Below, one piece after another: positions 20,939 to 29,372 of a stretch of 33,882 bases of DNA; the stretch's first letter is position 1; each line of letters begins with the position of its first letter. Position numbers and translations under genes: made by a program. Source of the stretch: Streptomyces sp. TRM64462. Lineage in GTDB: Bacteria > Actinomycetota > Actinomycetes > Streptomycetales > Streptomycetaceae. Where the stretch lies: assembly GCF_013362995.1 (NCBI RefSeq), contig NZ_JABWDV010000403.1, positions 1-33,882 on the forward strand, written 5' to 3'. A model generated the notes under the pieces. That model had not been told where the DNA came from. It saw nothing but the letters and a program-made list of their open reading frames with translations, and did no database searches.

Positions 20939-21451
20939 TCAGTCGGCGGCACCCGCGGGCACCGGGACCTCGGGGGTCGCACCGGTACCGCGCTCCTCCA
21001 CGGGGGGCCGCCGCTCGCGCAGCTCCGCGATGGCGGCCTCGAAGTCCTCAAGCGTGTCGAACGCCCGGTACACGGACGCGAACCGCAGATACGCCACCAG
21101 GTCGAGTTCCTGGAGCGGGCCGAGTATGGCCAGGCCGACGTCGTGCGTGGTGAGCTCGGCGCTGCCGGTGGCCCGCACCGCCTCCTCGACCCGCTGGCCG
21201 AGCTGGGCGAGGGCGTCCTCGGTGACGGGCCGCCCCTGGCAGGCCTTGCGCACTCCGTTGATGACCTTGGTCCGGCTGAACGGCTCGGTCACGCCGCTCC
21301 GCTTCACGACCATGAGCGAGCAGGTCTCCACCGTGGTGAACCGGCGGGAGCAGTCGGGGCACTGGCGGCGGCGTCTGATGGACGTCCCGTCGTCGGTGGT
21401 GCGACTGTCGACGACGCGGCTGTCGGGGTGCCTGCAGAAGGGGCAGTGCAT
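20939..21451 (-). CDS. nrdR: Transcriptional repressor NrdR
   Basis: The 170-residue nucleotide-sensing repressor controls ribonucleotide reductase genes. It has an N-terminal zinc ribbon with HCPFC and QCPDC cysteine pairs (residues 3, 6, 31, 34) and the [15 protein letters not shown] stretch, then an ATP-cone ([24 protein letters not shown]). ATG 21451 is used: GAAGGAGGG at 21461-21469 has proper spacing for it, while the in-frame ATG 21460 abuts the ribosome binding site. Two palindromes like NrdR boxes lie about 110-155 bp upstream, consistent with autoregulation of nrdR-nrdJ. Confidence 0.96.
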   Translation of the reverse strand: MHCPFCRHPDSRVVDSRTTDDGTSIRRRRQCPDCSRRFTTVETCSLMVVKRSGVTEPFSRTKVINGVRKACQGRPVTEDALAQLGQRVEEAVRATGSAELTTHDVGLAILGPLQELDLVAYLRFASVYRAFDTLEDFEAAIAELRERRPPVEERGTGATPEVPVPAGAAD

Positions 21452-21541
21452 GGTTCCCATCCCTCCTTCACAGCACGACTGAACTGCCTCGACAGGCCCT
21501 TGAGCCCCTCGAAGCAGCCACAAGCATAGGCGATCGACGCA

Positions 21542-21559
21542 CCCCCGGCAGACCGGGGG
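21542..21559. promoter_or_regulatory. Short GC-rich hairpin upstream of nrdR
   Basis: CCCCCGG-CAGA-CCGGGGG is a perfect 7-bp stem with a 4-nt loop located immediately next to the first NrdR-box-like palindrome. A TATGCT hexamer (minus, 21528-21523) follows and could be a -10 element. Function unknown. Confidence 0.45.
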
Positions 21560-21560
21560 A

Positions 21561-21573
21561 CCACAACTTGTGG
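21561..21573. promoter_or_regulatory. NrdR-box-like palindrome, proximal
   Basis: CCACAACTTGTGG is a perfect 13-bp palindrome (CCACAA-C-TTGTGG). It agrees at most core positions with the Streptomyces NrdR-box consensus as I recall it (acaCwAtATcTwGtgt). Confidence 0.6.
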
Positions 21574-21591
21574 GTGGCGGGACACATCGAA

Positions 21592-21604
21592 CCACTACAT
21601 GTGG
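21592..21604. promoter_or_regulatory. NrdR-box-like palindrome, distal
   Basis: CCACTACATGTGG is an imperfect palindrome. Its centre (21598) is 31 bp from that of the proximal box (21567), about three helical turns, which is the spacing known for paired NrdR boxes. Confidence 0.6.
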
Positions 21605-21885
21605 GGTCCGGCCTGTCATTCGCCGCTACGGCGCGTGTCGCGGCTCTCCGGCCGCGAGAGGCCCCCGCGGGCGGCCATGAGCCTACGGCACGGCCCCGCT
21701 CCACGAATTCCGGGGCACCGGATGAAAGACTGCGTTTCGCGTCGGGGAAGCGCCGGCCCGGCCGACCCCGGCGGCGGGCGGCACGGCGGGGAACGTTACC
21801 GTCATGGCCCGAATCGCCACCGCGCCGAAAGGTCGCACATACACCTCGGCACACGCACACGTAAGCCAATTCTTGATTTTTCACT

Positions 21886-21899
21886 CGAACGTGTGTTTG
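21886..21899 (+). promoter_or_regulatory. SOS box (LexA operator) of lexA
   Basis: CGAACGTGTGTTTG fits the Gram-positive SOS consensus CGAACRNRYGTTYG at every position. It lies 64-77 bp before the lexA start and overlaps a likely -35 element, consistent with autorepression by LexA. Confidence 0.88.
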
Positions 21900-21926
21900 G
21901 CGCAACCTTTCGAAAGCAACTACCGT
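21897..21926 (+). promoter_or_regulatory. Candidate lexA promoter
   Basis: TTGGCG (21897-21902) and TACCGT (21921-21926) are 18 nt apart and overlap the SOS box on the -35 side. The spacer contains the palindrome CTTTCGAAAG. Assignment is by eye. Confidence 0.4.
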
Positions 21927-21962
21927 TGTGCCAGCCAGGGAGACCATTCGAGAGGGGCCGAC

Positions 21963-22763
21963 GTGACCACCACAGCAGACAGTGCCACCATCACCGCCCA
22001 GGACCGCTCCCAGGGCCGATTCGACCCGGTGCATGCCATGAACGTGAAGAACGTGAACGACGGGACCGCGACCCCGGAGCCCCCCAAGCCCACGCGCTCC
22101 CTGCCCGGGCGACCTCCCGGCATCCGGGCCGACAGCTCGGGCCTCACCGACCGGCAGCGGCGCGTCATCGAGGTGATCCGCGACTCCGTGCAGCGCCGGG
22201 GCTACCCACCGTCGATGCGCGAGATCGGCCAGGCCGTCGGGCTCTCCAGCACCTCATCCGTGGCGCATCAGCTGATGGCACTGGAGCGGAAGGGCTTCCT
22301 CCGCCGCGACCCGCACCGGCCGCGCGCGTACGAGGTGCGCGGGTCGGACCAGCCCAGCGCGCAGCCCACCGACACCTCCGGCAAGCCGGCCGCCTCCTAT
22401 GTGCCCCTGGTCGGCCGGATCGCCGCCGGTGGGCCGATCCTGGCCGAGGAGTCCGTCGAGGACGTCTTCCCGCTCCCCCGCCAGCTGGTCGGTGACGGCG
22501 AACTCTTCGTGCTGAAGGTCGTCGGCGACTCGATGATCGAGGCCGCGATCTGCGACGGCGACTGGGTCACCGTGCGCCGTCAGCCGGTCGCGGAGAACGG
22601 CGACATCGTCGCCGCCATGCTGGACGGCGAGGCCACGGTCAAGCGCTTCAAGCGGGAGGACGGCCATGTGTGGCTGCTTCCGCACAATGCCGCCTATCAG
22701 CCGATCCCTGGCGACGAGGCAACGATCCTCGGCAAGGTTGTGGCGGTTCTGCGGCGGGTCTGA
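21963..22763 (+). CDS. lexA: SOS response transcriptional repressor LexA
   Basis: GTG 21963 with upstream AGAGGGG gives 266 residues starting [17 protein letters not shown]. After a disordered leader of about 50 residues comes the winged-helix DNA-binding domain ([40 protein letters not shown]). The self-cleavage bond is Ala155-Gly156 in VGRIAAGGP. The S24 protease domain has Ser190 (VVGDSMIEA) and Lys227 ([10 protein letters not shown]). All residues needed for RecA-stimulated autocleavage are present. The N-terminal leader is longer than in most LexA proteins; a later ATG at 22038 is possible. It controls DNA-damage genes and, through the SOS box upstream, itself. It converges with the helicase gene, with a hairpin in between. 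Confidence 0.97.
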   Translation: MTTTADSATITAQDRSQGRFDPVHAMNVKNVNDGTATPEPPKPTRSLPGRPPGIRADSSGLTDRQRRVIEVIRDSVQRRGYPPSMREIGQAVGLSSTSSVAHQLMALERKGFLRRDPHRPRAYEVRGSDQPSAQPTDTSGKPAASYVPLVGRIAAGGPILAEESVEDVFPLPRQLVGDGELFVLKVVGDSMIEAAICDGDWVTVRRQPVAENGDIVAAMLDGEATVKRFKREDGHVWLLPHNAAYQPIPGDEATILGKVVAVLRRV

Positions 22764-22784
22764 CGCACCCGTCGGCTCCGACCG

Positions 22785-22814
22785 GCCCCGGGACCTCTGC
22801 GCCGGTCCCGGGGC
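22785..22814. terminator. Bidirectional hairpin terminator between lexA and the helicase gene
   Basis: An 11-bp perfect stem (GCCCCGGGACC at 22785-22795 with GGTCCCGGGGC at 22804-22814) and an 8-nt loop lie in the 102-bp convergent gap. Confidence 0.7.
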
Positions 22815-22865
22815 TGCTGCCTGTGCGGCCCGAACCGGCGCCGCTCTCCAGGCGCCGCTACGGGG

Positions 22866-24836
22866 CTACGGCGCTTCGGCCTTCGCCGCCGCGTCGATCG
22901 CGGCCAGCGAGCGCCGGACCTGATTGCGGTCGGTGGTGTACCAGAAGTCCGGCAGGGACGTACGGAGAAAGCTCCCGTACCGGGCATTGGCGAGGCGCGG
23001 GTCCAGGACCGCCACCACGCCCCGGTCGCCCGTGGCGCGCACCAGGCGACCCGCGCCCTGGGCCATGAGCAGCGCGGCATGCGTGGCGGCGACGGCCATG
23101 AAGCCATTGCCACCGGCCTCCTCGACGGCCTTCTGCCGGGCGCTCATCAGCGGATCGTCCGGCCGCGGAAACGGGATGCGGTCCATGACGACGAGCTGAC
23201 AGCTCGGCCCGGGCACATCGACGCCCTGCCACAGCGACAGCGTCCCGAACAGGCAGGTCTCCGGGTCCGCCGCGAACGTCTTGATCAGCTCTCCGAGTGT
23301 GTCCTCGCCCTGGAGCAGGATCGGCTGGCCGAGCCTGCCCCGCAGTTCCTCGGCCGCGGCCTGCGCGGCCCGCATCGACGAGAACAGGCCGAGCGTGCGG
23401 CCGCCGGCGGCCTGCACCAGCTCCGCGAGCTCGTCCATCATGTCGGCCCGCCCGGCCTCCCGGCCGGGGGTCGCCAGGTGCCGTGCGACGTACAGGATGC
23501 CCTGCTTGCGGTAGTCGAAGGGCGAGCCGACGTCGATGCCCTTCCAGACGGGCAGGTCCTCCCCCTCGACGCCTTCCGGGGCGAGGCCCAGCGAGGCGCC
23601 CACCCCGTTGAAGTCACCGCCCAGCTTGAGCGTCGCGGAGGCCAGGACCACCGAGCGGTCGGCGAACAGCTTCTCGCGCAGCAGTCCGGACACCGACATC
23701 GGCGCCACGCGCAGGGACGCTCCGAAGCGGTCGTGCCGTTCGTACCAGACCACGTCGTGCTCGGAGCCGGTCAGGATGCGCTCGGCGACCCCGTGGACGG
23801 TCTCGACGGCGGCGAGGGCCTGTTTGCGGACGGCGTCCTCGTCCTGGACGGACCGGTCGCGGGTCGAGCCGATGGCCGAGATCACCGTGCGCGCCGCGTC
23901 CCGCAGCGTCATCAGGGCGTACGACAGGTCCTCGGGGATCTCCTCCAGCCGGCCGGGCAGGGCCAGCTCCATGAGCCGCTCGAATCCCTCGGACGCGGTC
24001 TGGAGCTGGTCGGCGGCCTTCTCGTCGACGAGCTTGGCCGCGCGCCGCACGGCCCGGTTGACCTGCCCGGGGGTGAGCTCGCCGGTGGCGACGCCGGTCA
24101 CGCGGGACACCAGTTCGTGCGCCTCGTCGACGATCAGCACCTCGTGCTGCGGCAGGACCGGGGCGCCTTCGATGGCGTCGATGGCGAGCAGCGCGTGGTT
24201 GGTGACGACGACGTCGGCGAGCTTGGCGCGCTCGCGGGCGGCCTCGGCGAAGCACTCGGCGCCGTACGCGCACTTGGTGGCGCCGAGGCACTCGCGGGAG
24301 GTGACGGAGACCTGTGACCAGGCGCGGTCGGAGACGCCCGGCGTCATGTCGTCGCGGTCGCCGGTCTCCGTCTCGTCGGCCCAGTCGCGCAGCCGCAGCA
24401 GGTCCTTGCCGAGCTTGCTGGTGGGGGCGGCGGCCTCGAAGGGGTCGAAGAGGCCGTCCTCCTCTTCCTGCGGGACGCCTTCGTGCAGCCGGTGCAGGCA
24501 CAGGTAGTTGGAGCGGCCCTTGAGCATCGCGAACTCGGGGCGGCGGCGCAGCAGCGGGTGCAGGGCCTCCACCGTGCGGGGCAGGTCGCGCTCGACGAGC
24601 TGCCGCTGGAGGGCGAGCGTGGCCGTCGCGATGACGACCCGGTCTCCGTGGGCCAGGGCGGGGACCAGGTAGCCGAGGGACTTGCCCGTGCCGGTGCCGG
24701 CCTGGACGAGCAGATGGGAACCGTCGTCGATGACCTGGCCCACGGCCTCGGCCATGGCGACCTGGCCTGGCCGTTCCACACCGCCGACGGCGGCGACGGC
24801 GGCGTGGAGGAGCTCGGGGAGGGATGGCTTCGTCAT
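22866..24836 (-). CDS. DinG/XPD-type ATP-dependent DNA helicase
   Basis: A 656-residue superfamily 2 5'-3' helicase of the DinG/YoaA group. Walker A QAGTGTGKS is at about 45-53 and the DEAH box is in VLIVDEAHEL. Four cysteines between motifs Ia and II (NYLC, ECLGATKC, GAECF) match the iron-sulfur cluster site of XPD-like helicases. C-terminal motifs include VLASATL, LFSSMRAAQAAAEELR and the motif VI segment QGAGRLVRATGD. Such helicases unwind DNA with forks, R-loops or damage. The ATG at 24836 overlaps the TGA of the upstream aminotransferase gene (ATGA), so it is likely translated from the same mRNA. No SOS box was seen upstream of that operon. Confidence 0.92.
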   Translation of the reverse strand: MTKPSLPELLHAAVAAVGGVERPGQVAMAEAVGQVIDDGSHLLVQAGTGTGKSLGYLVPALAHGDRVVIATATLALQRQLVERDLPRTVEALHPLLRRRPEFAMLKGRSNYLCLHRLHEGVPQEEEDGLFDPFEAAAPTSKLGKDLLRLRDWADETETGDRDDMTPGVSDRAWSQVSVTSRECLGATKCAYGAECFAEAARERAKLADVVVTNHALLAIDAIEGAPVLPQHEVLIVDEAHELVSRVTGVATGELTPGQVNRAVRRAAKLVDEKAADQLQTASEGFERLMELALPGRLEEIPEDLSYALMTLRDAARTVISAIGSTRDRSVQDEDAVRKQALAAVETVHGVAERILTGSEHDVVWYERHDRFGASLRVAPMSVSGLLREKLFADRSVVLASATLKLGGDFNGVGASLGLAPEGVEGEDLPVWKGIDVGSPFDYRKQGILYVARHLATPGREAGRADMMDELAELVQAAGGRTLGLFSSMRAAQAAAEELRGRLGQPILLQGEDTLGELIKTFAADPETCLFGTLSLWQGVDVPGPSCQLVVMDRIPFPRPDDPLMSARQKAVEEAGGNGFMAVAATHAALLMAQGAGRLVRATGDRGVVAVLDPRLANARYGSFLRTSLPDFWYTTDRNQVRRSLAAIDAAAKAEAP

Positions 24837-26185
24837 AGCCCGTCCACCCTACGGGGCGGCACTGACAATCGGATCACGCGCGCGGTGCGCTCGGCGGCGG
24901 ACAGGGCGTCCGCGAAGCGGTCCAGTACGGCGGTGGCCTGCTCGTCGGTGAGGGTGAGCGGGGGCAGCAGCCGTACGACGGCGGAGTGGCGGCCGCCGAC
25001 GTCCACGATGAGCCCGCGGTTCAGGCACTCCCGCTGGACGGCGGCCGCGAGGACCGGATCGGGTGCGGCATCGGCGGCCGGGTCGACGAGTTCGACGCCG
25101 GTCATCAGGCCGCGGCCGCGTACGTCGCCCACGCAGGGGTGGTCGGCGGCCAGCTGCCGGAGCCGGGCGAGCATACGGGCGCCGAGCCTGGCGGCGTGCT
25201 CGGCGAGCCGGTTCTCGCGTACGTACGCGAGGGTGGCCGCGCCGGCGGCCATGGCGAGCTGGTTGCCGCGCGGCGGTCCGGTGTGGTCGGCCGGTTGCCG
25301 GCAGTCGAGTTCCGGCCGGTAGACGATCACGGCGAGGGGCAGGGAGCCGCCGATGGCCTTGGACATGACCATCACGTCGGGGACCACACCGCTGTGCTCC
25401 ACGGCCCAGAACGTCCCGGTGCGGCCGACGCCGGTACGGATCTCGTCGGCGATCAGGGGGATGGAGCGGGCCTCGGTGAGCGCGCGCATCCGTCGCAGCC
25501 AGCCGTCGGGGGCGGGGAGCACCCCGCCGTCGCACTGGACCGGTTCGACGAGCATCCCGGCGGGCGCGGGGACGCCGCTCTTGGGGTCGTCCAGCAGGTT
25601 CTCGGTCCAGCGGGCGGCCAGTTCGGCGCCGCGTTCGCCGCCGGTGCCGAACGGGCAGCGGTAGTCCTGCGGGTAGGGCAGCCGGGTGGCCGGGGTGCCG
25701 GCGCCGCTCGTGGCCGGGGCGTGTTCGGCGCCCGTGAAGGCGAGCAGGCCGTCGCGTCCGGTCGCCGCGCGGACGAGGGCCAGGGCGGCTTCGACGGCGT
25801 CCGTGCCGGCCGGGCCGCAGAACTGGATGCGGGCGTCGCGGGCGAGCGGCGCCGGCAGGGTCGCGAACAGTTCCGTCGTGAACGCGTCCTTGACCGGCGA
25901 CGCGAGGTCCGGGGCGTGCAGCGGCGCCTCGGAGTCGATGACCCGTTTGATCGCCTCCAGCACCACGGGGTGGTTGTGGCCGAGGGCTAGCGCGCCGGCT
26001 CCGGAGAGGCAGTCCAGGTAGCGCCGGCCGTCCGCGCCCTCGATGGTCAGCCCCCGGGCCCGTACGGGGACGATGGGCAGCGAGCGGGCGTAGGTGCGGG
26101 CGGCCGGTTCGCGCAGCGACTGGCGGCGCAGGATCCCCTCGTGCCCGGCGGGCGGTGCCGCCGGCGCTGGTTCGGTCGCGGCCAC
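24833..26185 (-). CDS. Class III PLP-dependent aminotransferase (diaminobutyrate-2-oxoglutarate transaminase type)
   Basis: GTG 26185 is chosen because GGGAGGA lies 10-16 nt upstream, giving 450 residues. Fold-type I landmarks are GRRYLDCLSGAGALALGHNHP, QFCGPAGTDAVEAALALVR, IADEIRTGVGRTG (the Asp that holds the PLP ring nitrogen), and MSKAIGGSLP with the Lys that forms the Schiff base. The overall pattern is closest to diaminobutyrate or ornithine-type omega-aminotransferases, but the substrate cannot be fixed from sequence. It overlaps the helicase gene by four bases, an odd pairing of metabolic and DNA repair functions that I recall as conserved in Streptomyces. It is divergent from the protease gene across 272 bp. 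Confidence 0.88.
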   Translation of the reverse strand: MAATEPAPAAPPAGHEGILRRQSLREPAARTYARSLPIVPVRARGLTIEGADGRRYLDCLSGAGALALGHNHPVVLEAIKRVIDSEAPLHAPDLASPVKDAFTTELFATLPAPLARDARIQFCGPAGTDAVEAALALVRAATGRDGLLAFTGAEHAPATSGAGTPATRLPYPQDYRCPFGTGGERGAELAARWTENLLDDPKSGVPAPAGMLVEPVQCDGGVLPAPDGWLRRMRALTEARSIPLIADEIRTGVGRTGTFWAVEHSGVVPDVMVMSKAIGGSLPLAVIVYRPELDCRQPADHTGPPRGNQLAMAAGAATLAYVRENRLAEHAARLGARMLARLRQLAADHPCVGDVRGRGLMTGVELVDPAADAAPDPVLAAAVQRECLNRGLIVDVGGRHSAVVRLLPPLTLTDEQATAVLDRFADALSAAERTARVIRLSVPPRRVDGL

Positions 26186-26457
26186 GGCTTCGGATCCTCC
26201 CGCTGTAACGGTTGCGTTGCACTTCGATACGCCGTCGGGCGCCGTGGCGCTCAGACCGGGCGTCGTCCCTGTGTCCCCCGTACGTACCAACGACGACAAC
26301 TCCGGTAGATCACGGGCATTTCGAAGATCCTTGCGCCGGGGGAACCGTGGACCTGCTGCACGCCGTCCCCAACGGCACCGGCATAGTTGGGGCCGCACTG
26401 CTCGGTAGTGCGTGCTCTGGAAAGTGCTTGGTCGACGAAGTCCCAGGGGGATCACAC

Positions 26458-27636
26458 ATGCGAACGATGCGTCCGTTGCTCGCCTCCGCCGCCGTCGCGG
26501 CGGTGCTGGCGCTGACGGCCACGGGCTGCGGCCCGGGCGAGGACAACGCGGGCGGCACGCCCGCCACTTCGGCGGCCGCCACGCCGGACGGGAAGATCAC
26601 GATCCCGGACGATCTGAAGGACCGGCTCAAGGAGCACGGGATCGACGTCGACAAGTGGCGGGGCGGCGAATGGAAGAACTGGGACAAGGACAAGTGGCTG
26701 CGTGAGGCCAAGGACTTCGTCAATCCGATCATCGAGGACCTCTGGGACCCGGACCGCATGCGGGACGCGGAGGAGCCGGACCAGCCGCCGGTCGAGGACG
26801 GCGACATCTCCGGCGACGACGGGGTGACGGACCCGAAGCCGAAGCGCATCGAGGCGACGCCGGTGAGCACGCCGTACAGCGCGAGCGTCCCGGAGGCCGG
26901 CAAGCTGCTGTTCGACGGGCCCAAGGGCGCGATGGTGTGCTCGGCGACGGTGGTGCAGGACCCGGCGAACCCCGGGAAGTCGAACCTGGTGTGGACGGCC
27001 GGCCACTGTGTCCACGCGGGCAAGAAGGGCGGCTGGTACCGGAACATCGCGTTCGTGCCGTCGTACAACGACAGCGGTATGTCGACGGCGCAGTTGGAGA
27101 AGGCGACGCGTGAGCAGGTCGCTCCGCACGGGGTGTGGTGGGCGGACTGGGCCCAGACCTCCGAGCAGTGGATCGACGAGGGCGGTCCGGTCGGGGGCGC
27201 GGGCGCGCCGTACGACTTCGCCGTCATCCATGTGACGCCGGAGAAGGGCGGCAAGGGCAAGTCGCTGGAGGAGACAGTCGGTTCGGCGCTGCCGGTCGAC
27301 TTCGCCGCCCCGGCCACGCAGAAGATCGCGAAGATGGAGGCGACCGGCTACCCGGCCGCGCCGCCGTACGACGGGCAGAAGATGTTCCAGTGCGCGGACA
27401 AGCCGGGCCGGCTGTCCGTGAGGGCCGAGCAGCCGACGATGTACCGGATCGGCTGCAGCATGACCGGTGGTTCGTCGGGTGGCGGCTGGGTGCACACCGG
27501 CAAGGACGGCAAGCCGGCGCTGGTGTCGAACACGTCGATCGGGCCGGTGACGGCGGGCTGGCTGGCGGGGCCGCGCCTCGGCCAGGAGGCGAAGGGCGTC
27601 TACATGGCGGTCAGCGAGAAGTACGCGGGACGGTAG
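26458..27636 (+). CDS. Trypsin-like serine protease, putative lipoprotein
   Basis: ATG 26458 with upstream AGGGGG gives 392 residues. A signal peptide ending TATGC places the lipidated Cys at residue 24. Residues 45-130 form a charged, Trp-rich region (DKWRGGEWKNWDKDKW) that may act as a spacer or propeptide. The S1-type catalytic triad is His183 (WTAGHCVH), Asp253 (PYDFAVIHV) and Ser340 (MTGGSSGGGW); the Ser motif differs from the classical GDSGGP. Cysteines beside His183 and at 161 and 333 suggest disulfides. It would act outside the cytoplasmic membrane. The gene is single and ends before a strong terminator. Confidence 0.88.
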   Translation: MRTMRPLLASAAVAAVLALTATGCGPGEDNAGGTPATSAAATPDGKITIPDDLKDRLKEHGIDVDKWRGGEWKNWDKDKWLREAKDFVNPIIEDLWDPDRMRDAEEPDQPPVEDGDISGDDGVTDPKPKRIEATPVSTPYSASVPEAGKLLFDGPKGAMVCSATVVQDPANPGKSNLVWTAGHCVHAGKKGGWYRNIAFVPSYNDSGMSTAQLEKATREQVAPHGVWWADWAQTSEQWIDEGGPVGGAGAPYDFAVIHVTPEKGGKGKSLEETVGSALPVDFAAPATQKIAKMEATGYPAAPPYDGQKMFQCADKPGRLSVRAEQPTMYRIGCSMTGGSSGGGWVHTGKDGKPALVSNTSIGPVTAGWLAGPRLGQEAKGVYMAVSEKYAGR

Positions 27637-27656
27637 TCGCCGTACGGTGAGCGAAA

Positions 27657-27695
27657 AGGCGGGTCCCCCGGCCGCACCGGCGGGGGGACCCGCCT
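27657..27695. terminator. Rho-independent-type terminator
   Basis: A 13-bp perfect stem (27657-27669 with 27683-27695) is followed on the plus strand by GTTTTC. It serves the protease gene and possibly the convergent hflX gene. Confidence 0.88.
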
Positions 27696-27746
27696 GTTTT
27701 CGGTTGGCTGTCCGCTTTCGGCTGCCTGTCCGCCGGTGTCCGCCGG

Positions 27747-29240
27747 TCAGGCCGTCGCCGGGACGAACGGGGCGAGCATGGCTGCCAGTTCCTCGTGCAC
27801 CCGGGCCTTGAGCAGGGTGCCCTCGGGGGTGTGCTCCTCGGAGACGACCTCGCCCTCGGCGTGGACCCGCGAGACCAGACCGCCCTGCGTGTACGGCACG
27901 AGCGCCTCGATCTCGACCTCGGGCCGCGGCAGTTCGGCGTCGATCATCGCGAGCAGTTCCGCGATGCCCTCACCGGTACGCGCCGACACGGCGATCGAGT
28001 GCTTCTCGACGCGCAGCATCTGCTGCAGGACGAGCGGGTCGGCAGCGTCCGCCTTGTTGATGACCACGATCTCGGGCACGTTCGTCGCACCGACGTCGCG
28101 GATCACCTCGCGCACGGCGGCGAGCTGCTCCTCCGGGGCCGGGTGCGAGCCGTCCACCACGTGCAGGATCAGGTCGGAGTCGCCGACCTCCTCCATGGTG
28201 GAGCGGAACGCCTCGACCAGGTGGTGCGGCAGATGCCGTACGAACCCGACGGTGTCGGCCAGCGTGTAGAGGCGGCCGCTCGGCGTCTCGGCCCGGCGCA
28301 CAGTCGGGTCGAGCGTGGCGAACAGGGCGTTCTCCACGAGCACGCCCGCGCCGGTGAGCCGGTTCAGGAGGGACGACTTGCCGGCGTTGGTGTAGCCGGC
28401 GATCGCGACCGACGGCACCTTGTTGCGCCGGCGCTCCTGGCGCTTGATGTCGCGGCCCGTCTTCATGTCCGCGATCTCCCGGCGCATCTTCGCCATCTTC
28501 TCGCGGATCCGTCGCCGGTCCGTCTCGATCTTGGTCTCACCGGGGCCTCGCGTGGCCATGCCGCCACTGCCACCGCCGCCCATCTGCCGGGACAGCGACT
28601 GACCCCAGCCGCGCAGCCGCGGCAGCATGTACTGCATCTGCGCGAGCGCGACCTGCGCCTTGCCCTCGCGGGACTTGGCGTGCTGGGCGAAGATGTCGAG
28701 GATCAGGGCGGTCCTGTCGACCACCTTGACCTTGACGACGTCCTCCAGGTGGATGAGCTGGCCGGGGCTCAGCTCACCGTCGCAGACGACCGTGTCCGCG
28801 CCGGTCTCCAGCACGATGTCCCGCAGCTCGTCGGCCTTGCCCGAGCCGATGTACGTGGCCGGGTCGGGCTTGTCGCGGCGCTGGATCACTCCGTCCAGCA
28901 CGAGGGCGCCCGCCGTCTCGGCGAGGGCAGCCAGCTCGGCCAGGGAGTTCTCCGCGTCCCGCACGGTCCCCGAGGTCCAGACGCCGACCAGCACGACGCG
29001 CTCCAGGCGCAGCTGCCGGTACTCGACCTCGGTGACGTCCTCGAGCTCGGTGGAGAGCCCGGCGACGCGCCGCAGGGCGGCTCGCTCGGAGCGGTCGAAC
29101 TGGTCGCCGTCCCGCTCGCCGTCGATCTCGTAGCTCCAGGCGACGTCCTCTTCCATCAGGGCATCGGCCCGAAGGCTCTCGGTGCGGCTCTCGTCCGCGA
29201 AGCTCTGGCTGTCCTGGGAAAAGGAAGAAGAGGAGGTCAT
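27747..29240 (-). CDS. hflX: Ribosome-associated GTPase HflX
   Basis: A 497-residue translational GTPase that in other bacteria splits or rescues stalled ribosomes, notably under heat or antibiotic stress. An N-terminal HflX domain (VLVGVWTSGTVRDAENSLAE, IGSGKADELR) is followed by a helical linker with RGPGETKIETDRRRIREK. The G domain has GYTNAGKSS (G1, 282-290), ADTVGFVRHLP (G3), NKAD (G4) and SARTGEG (G5). The N-terminus has an extra 60 residues rich in Ser, Asp and Glu before the domain. AAGGA lies 6 nt upstream of ATG 29240. It lies 132 bp after the M1 peptidase gene on the same strand. Confidence 0.96.
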   Translation of the reverse strand: MTSSSSFSQDSQSFADESRTESLRADALMEEDVAWSYEIDGERDGDQFDRSERAALRRVAGLSTELEDVTEVEYRQLRLERVVLVGVWTSGTVRDAENSLAELAALAETAGALVLDGVIQRRDKPDPATYIGSGKADELRDIVLETGADTVVCDGELSPGQLIHLEDVVKVKVVDRTALILDIFAQHAKSREGKAQVALAQMQYMLPRLRGWGQSLSRQMGGGGSGGMATRGPGETKIETDRRRIREKMAKMRREIADMKTGRDIKRQERRRNKVPSVAIAGYTNAGKSSLLNRLTGAGVLVENALFATLDPTVRRAETPSGRLYTLADTVGFVRHLPHHLVEAFRSTMEEVGDSDLILHVVDGSHPAPEEQLAAVREVIRDVGATNVPEIVVINKADAADPLVLQQMLRVEKHSIAVSARTGEGIAELLAMIDAELPRPEVEIEALVPYTQGGLVSRVHAEGEVVSEEHTPEGTLLKARVHEELAAMLAPFVPATA

Positions 29241-29372
29241 TGGATCCTTACGTCGATGAGATGGAATGTGTCTGGGACAACGCGCGGCCTTCCCGGATGA
29301 TTCCCGTGATTCCCGGTCCAGGCCCGGTGGCGCCCTCGACCCGTCGATGGTCGCACGGGCCGGTGCGGCGCG

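Larger units (their letters stand above)
21452..21962. other. Divergent nrdR-lexA regulatory region (511 bp, no gene supported)
   Basis: The region contains, from left to right, the nrdR ribosome binding site, a GC hairpin (21542-21559), a pair of NrdR-box-like palindromes (21561-21604), about 280 bp with no convincing signal, the SOS box (21886-21899), a promoter-like pair for lexA and the lexA ribosome binding site. Short open frames here have no recognisable product or good start. Confidence 0.8.

Noticed and set aside
21470..21960. Cobalamin riboswitch upstream of the B12-dependent reductase operon
   Set aside because: No B12-box-like sequence or multi-helix leader was seen; known control of the class II operon is through NrdR.
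26335..26370. ECF sigma-type promoter (GGAAC) before the serine protease gene
   Set aside because: The GGAACC is present but the -10 match and spacing are too loose to support a call.
26186..26457. SOS box for the aminotransferase-helicase operon
   Set aside because: No sequence approaching CGAAC-N4-GTTYG in the divergent region.
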